From contig NC_026660.2 in NCBI RefSeq assembly GCF_000004075.3, forward strand, positions 15,457,837-15,521,836: 64,000 nucleotides of DNA. Reading direction: 5' to 3'. The translations under genes were made by a program, and so were the position numbers. Under the pieces are notes generated by a model that saw only the letters and a program-made list of their open reading frames with translations, ran no database searches and was not told the DNA's origin. Positions 1 through 12,700 of the stretch are shown here, piece after piece (position 1 is the stretch's first letter; each line of letters opens with the position of its first letter). This DNA comes from Cucumis sativus. Lineage: Eukaryota; Streptophyta; Magnoliopsida; Cucurbitales; Cucurbitaceae.

Positions 1-488
1 CACCGACAATTTTTCTTATATATATATATATATAAATTAATTTAAAAGAAAAAAACAGAAAAAAGTATATAACCTCAAATTGATTGTGTACAAATCCTCG
101 TGAGACATCTTCTTTACTCAACCGCCCCTTATTATTCTTCCCCTTCCACATCTATCCATTTCTTTTTTCTCTTCGCCCTTTTTAATCTTCATTTTCATTT
201 TAACTCTCTCTCTCTCCCCTCTCTCACAGGTACTTCTCTCTCTAAAATTTCTTCTTCCTTTTCCCCATGCCCGAACTCCTTCCTTTTCTTCCCAATTTGA
301 ACGGAACCACTCATCAATTTTCCAATATTAATTTTTATTTTCAGACTGAGTCGACTTCATTTTCTGTTTCTGAATCTCTCAATTTCTTGCTTCCTTTTTC
401 CTTAACCATGGCGGCCGTTTATTGATTCTTTTCATATATCTCTTTTCGTTAAAAAAAAAAGAAGAAAAAAACAGGAAAATATATATAT

Positions 489-3400
489 ATGGCGGATCAT
501 CAAAGAGACGGAGCAGAAAACTACTTCCCCTTCCATCAAAACAAGGTACATTTAATTTAATTCTTTTTCTTATATATATAATCTATTTCGACTTATTATT
601 ATGTAATTTTTATTTATTTGAGTCTAATTACAAGTTTAGTAGAATTATATACATGATTAGTATATACAATTTTGTTTGTATTTGTATAGTATTTATGAAC
701 TTTTAATTTTCTCCATCTAAATTATTATCGACGTTCCCTTATATGCTTGGAAAACTGAAAATTTAATTTAGGATCTCACTACGATTAATGCCGAATAGTT
801 TTTTTTAAAATATTGAGTGTTGTGTCTAACAAATTTGTTTATTTCAAAATTTAAATTTAGTTACTAGATATAATAAGGATTACTTCGTTTTTTTTTCCTT
901 TTAAACTAAATTTATTTTTATTTTATTAAAAGGTAAATTTTTTTTTGTTTGAGAAAAAAAAGAAATTCCAAATACATGACCACCAATGAAATTTGCGTGG
1001 CTTTGGTTGGTGGCCCCATGGAAATATTCAATGGGCTATGTCCTTTCTAAATCTTTGAACGCACGGTGAAATTATGGTTTATTTATAATCCTTTAGTAAG
1101 TGGTTACTATAATTTTTATTTATAAAATATCTGATAGTATGATTTTTTTTTTTTTATCAAAATCATAATTTAATCTCTTCCATTTTTTGGATATGAGATT
1201 ATCAACGTATTTAGTTTAGATGATAATAATATAGGTAAATTTGAGTGTGTACTATTTAGTTTGAGTAAGAAAAATAAGATGTAGGTTATAATGACTCAAA
1301 TTATTATAATTGAGTTCAAACTATATAGTAAATACATCAAAAGAGTTGTGACAATTTTTTTTAAGAATTAATAATAAGCTCACAATAGTGACTAAATTTA
1401 AGACAAATCATAACAATTGTAGTGAGTTCTAATGTGTAGTGGCTAAAGTGACTAAATTTAAGACAAATCATAAAAATTGTAGTGAGTTCTAATGTGCAGG
1501 GACTAAAGTGATATTTTGATATTTTTTTAATATTAGAATGAGGTTTTTTCCTCTTGTTTTATTTCATTTTTAATTGAAATTCCTCGTTTTTTAATAGTTT
1601 TTTTTAAAAAGATAAATCCTTGTTTTATTCTGCCACTTGGAATTGTATTTTTTAATATTAAAAAATCTGACGTGGTTTGATTTCATCCAAGAGAGCGAGA
1701 AAAAAACTGAAAACTGAATTTGTTTTTGTGTTGAAATCAAGATTTTATAATTTAGTTAATAACACGGATCGTTTATAAAATTCAAACTTTATTATAATAA
1801 ATAATTGTATAGACTGTTTGCCATATCGAGATTAACTTTATAGTAATAAATATCACTTTCTATTCTAGAGGTGAGGTGGGAGGTTCAAATCCTTCCTCAC
1901 TCCGTTATCTCGTGGAAAAAATTACAAGCTATTTGATTGTATTTTCTCAAAATTCAAATTCAATCAAATTTTCTTTAGAAATGGTGCGATGTAAATTATG
2001 ATATTAACACTTTCATATTACTATTAATTAACAATGAAAGCTAGTATAAATGAACAGAAAGAAAAATCATAACAATTTATAATGAAGATTAAGAAAGAGA
2101 AGAAAAAAAATCACCAAAAGGGTTTTACAATATTTCATTTTTCAAATATAAATTTGTATTTGTGTGAAACAAAATTAAATCGTTAATTATATTTGAAATC
2201 TTTTTAATAAATTAAACTTTTCGAACACGATTTTTTTTTTCTCTAACGAGACACAAGCCATTTAACTCTGCATTTAATAGATTTATGAAAAAGTATATAA
2301 TAAGTCAAAAAGACTAAGTATACATCAACTAAAACTATAAGAACTCTGAGTAAAAAAGACTAACTATACATCAACTAAAGCTATAAGAACTCTAGCATAT
2401 ATGTTATAAATTGAAAGTGTATGGACTTTTTAGACAAAAACAAAATTTATTTGACATTTTAAAATTGAAAATTATATTTGATACAAAAAATTGAAGGTAC
2501 AAACGTCTATACAAAAAAAAAGTACACAAAGTTAGAGATAACAGTGATTAAAATATTTATAAACATATTGTGACAAAAGATGAATAAGGTCCCACACTTT
2601 AATAATACAAAGCTCTGATCAAGAAGGTCGATCAACTATTTATCAAAGGGCACACTCCCACATGCATAGGCTATTGAATCATACTTTTAGTTCATTTCAA
2701 GATGTTGGTGGAGTGAAATGATTCTTATCTTTAAACCTTTAACATTGGTCAGCCGAAGTCAATTTTCTAATCAAATTACCACAAAAGCAACTAAGGATCG
2801 ATTTAATAAATGTTCAAACTAACACTAACTATGAAGAAGTACAAACATATTGTTGGTTAGTTTTGATCGGTTTAAGCTTTTAATTTTTGTAATAATGTTA
2901 TCGGTTTGAATCACTAACTAAACTAACCACCTTCAATTCGGTTAATTTTGGTCGGTTAGCTTGGTTTTTTTATGTTAGTTGAGTTAAATTGCTAGTAACG
3001 GTGTCATATAGTTTTGATTTTTTAAAACCAATAAATTGACATGAATTTTAAATTTTGTATAATAAGTATGAAAAATAAAGATAGCAATGAGTTTGACTTG
3101 AGAAACAGAAAATAAACATTTTCCCCTAAAGCAAAAAGGTAGTTGATTGCTTCCATCTAAAGAATGGGTTTCTTTACGTTGAAGTCACGGTTAATAAATA
3201 AACAAACAAACATTGTTTCTGGGCAGAAGTTTGGTAATTTGAAGATGGAAATGGAACTTTTCAAAATGTAGTAATTTAGGGATTATATTTTTGAATTATT
3301 ACACAGGAAGTAACAGGAGGAGGAAGTGGGAATAGATATGGAGGACTTACCCCAAGAAAGAAGCCATTGATTTCAAAGGTAATAAATGGAATGGGAAGTG

Positions 3401-4095
3401 GTTTGGTTTCAATAATTAATTCCTCTTTTTGTCAATTTTGTTTTAACTTAATTTGGTTTTTATCCTTATTAATAGGATCATGAACGTGCTTTCTTTGATT
3501 CCGCAGACTGGGCCTTGTGCAAGGTAATTCCTAATTAATTTCAATAACGTATTTAAAAAAATTTGTAAATATTTTCAACAGTTTTTCTTATTTAAAATAA
3601 TTTTTAATATATAATTTGAGGGCTCATTAACTATTAGTTTATATATATTTCTGGTCGTGGAAGCAGCAAGGAGCAGGACTCTATAACAACATCGCACTTG
3701 AAAAACTACAGCCTAAACTTCAGGTAATTTTAGTTTATATAAATTTTTAATTCATTTTAAATTTAGTATTAACCTCTAATCTTAATCTTTTAAAATCTTT
3801 TATATTTTTTATTAGTATTTTCATGGTAGATTTTGAAAATATAAAGTCATCATAATTATTGTTGATTTTGTATTGTTTTGTTTAATTACCAGAGGACCCC
3901 AAGGCCACAGCTTCCACCGAGAAGGCCAGTCTGTACATCCGATAAGGGCAATATCGTAAGAAAATAAATCGGATTTAAAACTTTTAATTATTGTTATTTT
4001 TTGAATGATTAAACTCTAATATTATTATTTTTTAGTAAAAATATTGACTTTGGGTTTTATGGTAACGCATGCAGGTAGAAGTAATAGAGAATTAA
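489..4095 (+). CDS. Endosulfine/ARPP19-family protein (cAMP-regulated phosphoprotein 19-related), 6 exons, 105 aa
   Basis: Exons by GT-AG sites and continuous frame: 489-545, 3307-3378, 3476-3523, 3667-3723, 3893-3955, 4075-4095. The core covers residues 28-59: an N-R-Y-G-G-L-T-P-R-K-K-P-L-I-S-K block (28-43), then DHERAFFDSADWALCK (44-59). FDSADW (50-55) is the plant form of the animal FDSGDY site. In animals the serine is phosphorylated by Greatwall kinase and the protein then inhibits PP2A-B55; here Ser52 is the equivalent. A conserved basic, proline-rich patch (RTPRPQLPPRRP) lies at 79-90. The length fits small plant members of the family. The start is the only ATG in frame with a good donor, after a CT-rich leader (about 190-480). 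The first intron is 2.76 kb and holds two small tandem duplications. Identity is secure from the core motif; the plant role is inferred from the family. Confidence 0.9.
1388..1508. repeat. Tandem duplication, 60-bp period, two copies
   Basis: Two copies of a 60-bp unit that begins 'gtgactaaatttaagac' lie head to tail with only a few mismatches. They sit in intron 1 of the endosulfine-type gene. Confidence 0.85.
2304..2394. repeat. Tandem duplication, ~45-bp period, two copies
   Basis: Two near-identical units contain 'tatacatcaactaaa' followed by 'ctataagaactct'. They lie in intron 1 of the endosulfine-type gene. Confidence 0.75.
2825..3010. repeat. AT-rich repeat with 'ggttagtttggtcggtt'-type motifs
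   Basis: The stretch is rich in alternating tcggtt/aaccga-like words, such as gatcggttt, ttcggtta and ggtcggttagc. A comparable word set occurs at 21725-22170. This looks like a dispersed non-coding element in intron 1, but I could not define its ends. Confidence 0.35.
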
Positions 4096-5689
4096 AAGGA
4101 TATTGTGAAGAAATTATCTAAAAGGAAAAGGTCTATGGAAGGGTTCATTTAATTGTGCAATTTTTAGCAGCTAAATTAATTATTCCAAGACCACTTTTCT
4201 TTTCTCTTTCTTTTTCTTTTTGTTAATTTTAAATGAAGATTGTTGAAATTATTTGTATTATTGAAATCAAATTTCACTTTGGATATAATATGGTTTTAAT
4301 TTTGTAAGTCTTGTAAATTTTAAATAAGTATAGTATATTTTTATTAGGTTAAATTCAATACAAAAATAACAAAAGTTTATTTTTAACTATTGAGATAACA
4401 CTTTTAACAATTAGTAGTTTTATTTGAAAAGTTGAAGTATAAATTTTTTAAGATTTGAACTCATAATCTCTTGTATGAAGTTATATAAGTATGAAGTTAT
4501 ATATAAGTGATAGTTAGAGTTCGAGTTTTGTATTACAATTTTAAATGACTATTTATAGCATACAATAAAATATAATACATAATTTATCAAATTTAAATAT
4601 GTGTAGAGTATTATTACAAATTGATAGTTCCGGTTGATTATCGTTATTTTCTTGTTGTTTTTTTTTGTATTTAAAAAAAGAAAATGTATGTTAACTAAAT
4701 TTTACAAGTAACCTTACATCAAATTCCTTGACCATTTGAATTAGGAGGAAGAAAATTGATTGTGAAAGTTGAACGCAGCCTTAGAAAGTTGATGGTTTTC
4801 TTTTCATCCAACTCGTTTTCCTTTTGTTTTTCCACTTTGGCTTATAGGTTTTGATCAGTTCAAATCATGAGCGCTCTACAAGTTTGGAATTGTGATATTT
4901 AGAAATGACACATTTCATTAAATTTTTATTGTGAGACGTTAATTTATTTTGAAGACAATGTCATAATTTTGATAATGAAAGAAAAAAAATCAAAATCAAA
5001 ATGATTGAGTCTCATATCTCGCACGCATTTGTTGTCATTTGGACTTGATTTCTAGCTCGATTTTCTTGTCTAGTCTTACTTTCCAAACTAACCCGTTCAT
5101 AAGAAATCTCCACACAGCTGATGAGACATTGAACTTATTGCACTATGATATCATTATGGATACTAAGAATATATAGTTCAACTAAACACATCATGAGTAA
5201 GATTTATAGCTCTTTATTTGAAGATTATGTATTCTCTCATTCGGAGCATCTAACAGGGATATATATATAATGTCATCTCCTCAACAATCACATGTGGAAC
5301 TAAACCATGTTTTTGGCATTTGAGACTGTAAGATGTCAGACGGTGTGCATGACTTTTTTTCGTTAACACATGTCTTCTTACGTTTTTGTTTAGATTTGAG
5401 ATATTTTTTAATTTTAAACTTATGACTTAAACGCTTAAAACATTCTTGAAATGGAAAATAAGAGTTTGGTGAATTGTAGTTCAACTTCTATCTCTCTTTT
5501 TTTCTTTAAATTCTTACCATTTCTCAATGGTTTTCTTTTCCACAATACATTTCCTTCACCAAACCATGTGCATTTTCTTACCTCACAATATCCTTTGTTA
5601 ATTTCTTCAAGCTAATGATCCAATCAAACTATATAGATATGAATGAACTTTGTATTTTCATCTTTAATTTGTTCACAATTCCATCAACT
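4096..5689. other. Intergenic, no gene seen
   Basis: AT-rich spacer between the endosulfine-type gene and the DUF7731-like gene. The first part is 3' UTR and flank of the upstream gene. I found no coding sequence supported by composition or family resemblance; open frames here are short and lysine/phenylalanine-rich. Confidence 0.6.
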
Positions 5690-8507
5690 ATGGCTCTCTT
5701 TTTCTTGCATTTTGCTAGAGTCCCCCTTTCGGCTATTCTCCTCTTCTACCTTCTCACTTATGGTAATGGGTAGACATGCATTCTTTCTATCTCATTTTAT
5801 AATACTTTCCAAGTAGACGTAAATTTATTTATTTTTGTTTTGTAAAACAATAAATTTCACATTTTATACACTTTCTCGTTATAAAAAATTGAGTTTCTTG
5901 TGCTAGGTTTGATTATTTGTTTTTTTTAAACTAAACTTATTTTCTTTCGGTTTCTTATAAGGATTTTCATCTTTCTTGACTTAAAAAGTTGAACTGTTTT
6001 TTAAGTACTTTTTTATATTTAAAAAACTTGAGTTGATCATTTTTTAAAATATTGATAAAAAATACAAGCAAAAAAAGAAAAACAAAGGTGGATGATGTGT
6101 TTAGATGCTTAATTTTAAAAAAAATGTTTTGAGAGAACTTATTTTTCCATTTTTTAAAAGTAAACTTATAAACTCTATTTCCATTGATGTTGTCCGTTTT
6201 AAAAATTCAAGTCGAAGTGAAGATTTGAATATCTAACCTCAATGTTGATAGTTGAATGAACACACAACCAAACCAAAATTATATAAAAAAAAATGTAAAA
6301 TTAGTAGATTTTGACATAAAACTTAAATGTTCTTTTGTTAAAAAAAATTGAAAATCAAGAGAGAGAAAAGGATCATTTTTAGAAACATAAAAAAGAAAGA
6401 TGTCACAAGCAAATTTATTAGTATAATGAGCCAAGAATCCCTTAAATTCCATATAATATAATCTATTAAATTTAAAATGAAGCCTTTTCTTTTTCTTTCA
6501 GGAAAATGTGATGATTTTGAGAGCGGTTCAACGGGTAGTTCAGTAGGTTTTGAGGACCCGCCTGAGATTGTTGCCAAAGCATTGCTATGCTTTAATGACA
6601 GATATGTATGTCTACTTTAATCTCTACTTTTTTTTTCCCATAATTATTTGGTTTCTAATATAAATTTATTAATCACTAAATTAAAATTTAAAATTGTAGT
6701 AAACATAAATTTTTAGATAAATAGAGTAGGAGACTTAAAGTAAAAACCTCTTATTTTTTTGATCAATTGAGCTAAATCAATTATCTTTATTAAGATAATT
6801 ATTTATTGAATACAACTTAAATGTTTAACGATTGAGCATGGACCATTTTAGATGTTTGGAGATTAAATAAACATGCATCTCAAAGTTAAAAAACTAAGCA
6901 TGTAGTTTAGTTGATTTTATAATACCCAACTTCTTTGTGTGTGTGATTTTTTCCATAAGATTACGAGGGTTTTTTACAAAAATAGAAAAAAATATATTTA
7001 TACAAAGGAATTTATAAAGAATAATAAAATAAATACAGATATACAGCGCGTGTGAAGAATCGTATAGATTAAAGGAGAGTGGGAATCTTGAAGTACCACT
7101 AGAGAAAACGGAGGAATATTGCAACGGACCGTGTTTGAGTGAAACGGAGTTGGTGTTGGATTGCATTAGTGGCATTTTTAGCAACTTCTTGTTTTACAAT
7201 AGAGCCACCTTGCAAGATGTTAGGGATACGGTCCACGCTGGATGTGGCTATGGCCCACAAAGAGGTACTACTTTTTTTTTAATTATTATTTATTTTTTTG
7301 TTGAATATATCTATATCATTTGGTTTGGAGAAATGGTAAAAAAAATAAAAAAGAGTACAATATTTATACATAATAGTAAAATTGGGAAACTACAAAAATT
7401 GAATTTTGATGAATAAATGTGGACTTAGTTTATTGTATTTTCAATTTGTTGGTAGGTGAGCTTAACCCGTTGCTAATTTATTAACTTTCCATTTTAAGGT
7501 TAAGATAGAAAGTTCAATTCCACGCTATAGTTATTCTACTAAAATAAAAAGTACACCTGTTTTAAAATGTATAAATTCTCGACGTTAAATTTATTTATTT
7601 CTTTTCTCTTCGTTATTTAGTTTAAAAAACTAAGAAAATATTTTTTTTAAAATTTACTTTTTGGTTTTATAATGATCTAAGAATCTAACTATATTTTTTT
7701 GAAAAAAATGCAATCCGTAATAAAAATATAAGAAGAAATATGATTAGTTTTAAAAACAAAATCACTGACAAACAATTACTTGATTATTTTTGTTAGTTTT
7801 GAAACCTATTATATAAATATTATCTTCCCTGTTTTTTTTTCTAAATTGAGTCAAAGTTTTTAACATTTAAAAAATAGTTTTTTAAATGAAAAATTTGCAG
7901 AAATGAAAGAAAATGTAAAATATTTGCAACTTATGACCAATATATATATATATATATATTCGATTTAAAATTTTAATTATTCATTTTTTTACTTGAATTA
8001 AAATATTTCTATAACTTGTAAATAGTTAATTATTCTATTTTTAGAATTTTATAAATTTGACTAATAATTTAACTCTTTTACTTAAAAATTTAAAAAGTAA
8101 ACTTAATTTTAAAAAATAAATACCAAATAATGGGTACATTTTTATCCATAAATTCAGTGTAACTCAGTAAAAGAAGTTGAAATCAAGATTGACCCAAGGA
8201 ATTCATAAACGGAACACTATTATATAACACAAGCATGCTTCACGATTTCACTATTTATCCCAATCATTCATTAATTCTTTTAAAATATATATTCATTGGG
8301 CACATACCAAAGTCTATATAGTTTAAGTGTATATAATTATTAGTTGGTATGTAAAGTACAACCCTAAATTTCATTTTTGTAACTGCAGGAAACTTTGATG
8401 TTTTGGAGCATATAAATGCAGAAAGAGGCAATGCTTGTAGGGCTTCCAACATGGCAGCTCTTGGATTTTCCTTTTTCATTTTAGCCCTTCTTAGCTTATT
8501 GCTTTGA
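5690..8507 (+). CDS. Secreted cysteine-rich, probably GPI-anchored protein (DUF7731-like), 4 exons, 173 aa
   Basis: Exons 5690-5762, 6502-6605, 7039-7264 and 8389-8507 join in frame (phases 1, 0, 1). The protein has a hydrophobic N-terminal signal peptide (about residues 1-25) and a compact domain with eight cysteines (27, 54, 64, 87, 91, 101, 128, 151). It ends in a hydrophobic tail (157-173), as expected of a GPI-anchor signal. Conserved-looking blocks are ALLCFNDRYIYSACEESYRL (51-70), EYCNGPCLSETELVLDCI (85-102) and AGCGYGPQRG (126-135). I recognise this arrangement as the plant family now named DUF7731; that name is from memory. No function is established. The ATG at 5690 is preferred because it gives the signal peptide. 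Same strand as both neighbours, with independent spacing. Confidence 0.82.
7939..7960. repeat. (TA)n microsatellite
   Basis: About eleven TA units inside the last intron of the DUF7731-like gene. Confidence 0.9.
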
Positions 8508-8760
8508 AAACCTTCATTTTCTCACTATGGACATTCTATTAACATGGCTTCCATTAATTATTCAAACATAGTGTATGAAAGAAAATATATTTAGTTTAGT
8601 GCTTTAGCTGTTGTAATTCTCTATTATACAAAGTATTTTTTTTAACTATTTGGTTTGGGAGTGATTTTTTATAAATCACTATTAAATATGTCTTTCATCA
8701 TGTCCATCTATTAATTTATTTTGACTATAAAAATGCATGCAAGTGATTTTAAATAGAGCT

Positions 8761-8890
8761 ATTTTCAAATATAGCAAAATGTCATAGTCTATTAGGGACA
8801 AACAAATATAATAGTCTATCGAGTCTATCATTGATATTTACACTGAAGTTTTGCTTTATTTATAAATGTTATAAACTATTTTGTCATTTA
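8761..8890. mobile_element. MITE-like element, 'caaatatagcaaaa' family (degenerate)
   Basis: It starts with 'ttcaaatatagcaaaatg', has 'agtctatcgagtctatcattgat' words in the middle and ends in 'ttttgctttatttataaatg'. This matches the inverted-repeat family seen more clearly at 56586-56770. It lies in the spacer after the DUF7731-like gene. Confidence 0.55.
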
Positions 8891-9769
8891 AAACAATTTC
8901 TTTTTTAAATACGTCAATTCAACATCGTTAGAAAATATTTATCAAACACGATTATAAACGGTTATCTTCAATAAAATATATAAAATGACAATTTTTTTAA
9001 AGATTTTCGAGAAAAGAAAAAAAAAGTATCAATGTTGGATAAAATAACAAAGCATAGTCGTAGTGCACTGAATGAATATATCCATATTTATCTTCCAAAC
9101 CGTAAATGAGTTATTACAAATTATGAATGTCCCCTCAAACTATGAACTCCATTTTTTAGTTAAGCCCAATCACAATGGAGATGATTAAGAATGTAAGCAT
9201 CATCAAGGAACTTTGAGTACTCTTATCACAAATGTTCAACAAATGAAATATCAAATTTTTAGCTTGACGATAATAGTGAGCTTTGACAACGGAGAAGGCA
9301 TGTTTCATTATTAAAAAAAAATGGATCAAAATTGCATTAAGCCTTAAAAATTAAGAATCCCCTACACCTAAGGACAAAACAAAAATATATTTTCTCAAAG
9401 AAAAAGAGAGAGTTCCCCATAGAAGAAAAAGAGGATTTATATACGAAACTACATGTCGAAAAATGACACGACAGATCGTTAAAACCGCGAACCGGCAAGT
9501 CGGGTCAAGGAAGAAATTGCGTGTAGCGAGTCGCGATTGTGAATTCGCCCCTCGAAAACTTCACGGCCAAAGCCCTGAATCTGCTCCTACAAGACTGCAA
9601 CCTCATCATGTCGACATTCAAGTTCCAGCTTCAACTTCAATTCTTCGGTCCCACATTCATTCTTCGCGCTTAAGCAAATAATCTGGTTTACGAGACACCG
9701 ATTCATTCATACACGAGTTTCTACTGAATTTTCTTCGGATTTATTGTTATATTTTGTCTTCAATTGAAG
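8891..9769. promoter_or_regulatory. Upstream region and 5' leader of the AMSH3-type gene
   Basis: AT-rich spacer to about 9420, then a markedly GC-richer stretch (about 9460-9720, with words such as accgcgaaccggc) that ends at the AMSH3 start codon. The composition shift suggests a proximal promoter and 5' UTR. A 72-codon open frame (9463-9681) here has no family resemblance and is treated as leader sequence. Confidence 0.45.
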
Positions 9770-12700
9770 ATGAAGATCAACATCGATAGGGAGGCGCGGA
9801 AAGTTGCCGTTGATAATCGAATTCCCCTCCGGAATTACTTCCGAATCGCCGATAATCTCTTAAAACAGGTGATCTTTTCGGAATCGTTATTTTTTTATTG
9901 TTGTATTTGATTATCGATGCTGAATTGCTAATGGTTGATGATTATTTCGAAGCTTTTCTAATTTTCATTTCCTTCTCTATACGGATGTTGAAGTGATTTT
10001 CGTTGCAGTTTTCTTTATCGGTGGTTTAAGTATTAGAATTGTGCTTTGTTGCCATGAATCTTTTTATCCGTAATTGAGTTCGTTTTCTCAAAATGGCAGG
10101 CTAATATTTATCGGGAAGAGAATAATGTTGTGGATTTGTTTATCATACTTCTTAGGTTTTCAAGGTAAGGCTCTAGTTAATACTTGTATTTCCATTGCCT
10201 AGGGTTGTTGATTCTTTGTGTAGGAGTTCGCTTCTCAACTTGTTTTTATTTTCTTAGCTTGGTTTCTGAAACTATACCACGGCATCGTGATTATCCAGCT
10301 TTTTTCCCAAATGAGAAGATATACTATAAGAAGGTGAGTAAGAAGTGCACATCTCGCTTCTTTTCCATGAATGGTGTACGAATGTTGTCTAAAGTTGTTT
10401 CATGTTGTCCTGCCAGAAACTACTGAATGTAGTGGATGAACTTGAGTCTTTGAAGCCCGAATTTGATCGTCGGGTAAATGAACTGGAGAAAGTGTATGGA
10501 CGACCTCGTCTTCCTCCACCTGATGAGCAGGGAAGTGTTTCAAACAGTTTCCGGCCTTCTCCTAAGGAACAGCCGTATGTGAATGGAAATTATTCGTTAA
10601 TGTTGGATCAAAAGCAGGTATAACCTTCAATTTTTCTAATGAGACTTTCTTTGCTTGTAAATGCAGTTTTAAATGGAAATTCCAGCAATTATTTTGAGTT
10701 TCTTTTGCTTTTTTGATTTCTTTCATATTTTCTACATGGGCATGTGATTATTATTATATTACTTGTGATTTGTGATTCTATTCTTGTTCTCCCTTCTTCT
10801 CTTGATTCTTAGCATGTGCATTCACGTCCCCAATCTTCACGGAGGTATAGTGATGACCGAGGCCAAGTTTCAGAATCAAGTTCCTTAAGGCTTGAGAATA
10901 AGTTCTCAACTCTGTGAGTAGACTCCTTTCCCATTTATTTCGCACACTTTTATATGAACAAGGGCATAGTAGTAAGTATAAATACTTCTCTTGATGATGT
11001 AGGGAGATAAATCGTTCCAATATTTGTTTCTTATTATAAAAAAATGATTCCAATATTTATGTTCTAGTCCAAGAAAGAAGAAGTAATTTTGTAGTTCAAG
11101 TAGTTACCTAAATAGTAGAAGACAGAATGGGACTGGCAACTTGCATTCTGAACCGAGTTGACCGAAAAAAGAAAGTATGTTGACGATGCCAAAGTTCTTT
11201 TGCAGCTGTCCTCAAGATTGAATAGAAAGACAGTTTCAGTACAAGGATAATAGACTGTCATAATTTGAATGGGAGCCATAAGAATATAATTCTATGCATA
11301 CTTATATAGTCACCAGTTTTAAAAAACACAGACAAAGGATCTGATAATTGGTGCTGGAAATATGCAGGTCTCTTAATGTACCGCTTCCCAAACCTGAAAC
11401 TTTATCTAGACATTCTATTTTGGGACCCAGTGGTCTTCAGGGCCAATGGAAGGGGCCAAGTACAGATAAGGTGAGTTATTGCGTATTCCTTTTTTAAATT
11501 GTTATCTCTTGTTTCTGCCGATTCCGAAATTCATTAACAGATTAATCCTATTGTTCTATACAGATTCAATATCCAATAAATCAGGACTTCACTCTTGAAG
11601 ATTCAAGGTTAGAGGCATATATAACTCGTACTATTGTTTGAAAACTTAACATTCTTTTTTTCTGTGTTTTGAATGTTCTCTTTCCTGATGACAAACATGT
11701 AAAAGATATTAATATTCTCTGCCTTCAAATTCTTTCAGACTGAATCAAAATGAACATTGTGATCTAGTGGCACACAAAGATAGTGGTCCAGGCGGTGTTA
11801 TGTCAGTGATGGAGTCAGTGCTCTCACTAGATGATGGTAGATGGCCGCATCCCGCCGACATGTCTATTCCTCCGTTGATAACAGAAGTAAGGGAGGATCC
11901 TTTCCCATTGGTCAAACAACCTTCTCCTCCTCCTGTGCTTGCTAAGGTTCAGCAGGAGTATGCAACAATTCCCCCATCTAAAGTTGCAGATCCAAGGCCT
12001 GGAGTGGCCAGGCAATCGCAGGATGAGTCTGAATCGTTTCAACGTCTACACATTGTAGGGCTTTTTCATTTTTGTTATAACTTCAGAAAGCAAGCAATTA
12101 TTCACTACTTCCTATTGCAATATGTAGTGATTCCTTTTGATATGATATTGGTTACTTTTACTTATTGCTGCAGCCAGTAAAAATGCTTGATGATTTCTTG
12201 AGATTGGCTCGGGAAAATACAAATAAGAACCTGGAAACTTGTGGTGTTTTAGCTGGCTCTCTGGTAAGAACAAATTAATTGTTTAATTTAATTTATTTTT
12301 AAAGATTTTTTAATATGTTCTCATACTTCATTATATATTTGCAGAAAAACAGGGTTTTTTACATATCTACGCTCATAATCCCAAAACAAGAATCAACATC
12401 AGATTCCGTAAGAATATAATTACTTTTCAATTGTTTCAAGTTTAAATTAGCCATGTTTTCCATGTTATTGATTTTCACTGCTTTTGAATGTTTAGTTTTC
12501 ATATGACTGGTGAATGGTGATTGTAGCTTTGAACATGTTAGTTAAAGTAGGCTGTGCATATGTTTGAGTTTTAATTGTTTTATGGTTTGGGCATTTTTTA
12601 TTACTTTTACCTACACTCCTATGCTAGTGGTTCAGTAGTTACGACTATTACCCTTTAATCAATACCGAGAAATAATTTCTTTTTGTAATGTTCAGTGTCA

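Noticed and set aside
1865..1912. tRNA T-arm-like 'gggaggttcaaatcc'
   Set aside because: No anticodon arm, D arm or acceptor stem can be built around it; at most a SINE B-box remnant.
9463..9681. 72-codon open frame upstream of AMSH3
   Set aside because: Basic, low-information peptide in a GC-richer leader with no family resemblance; it overlaps the likely 5' UTR.
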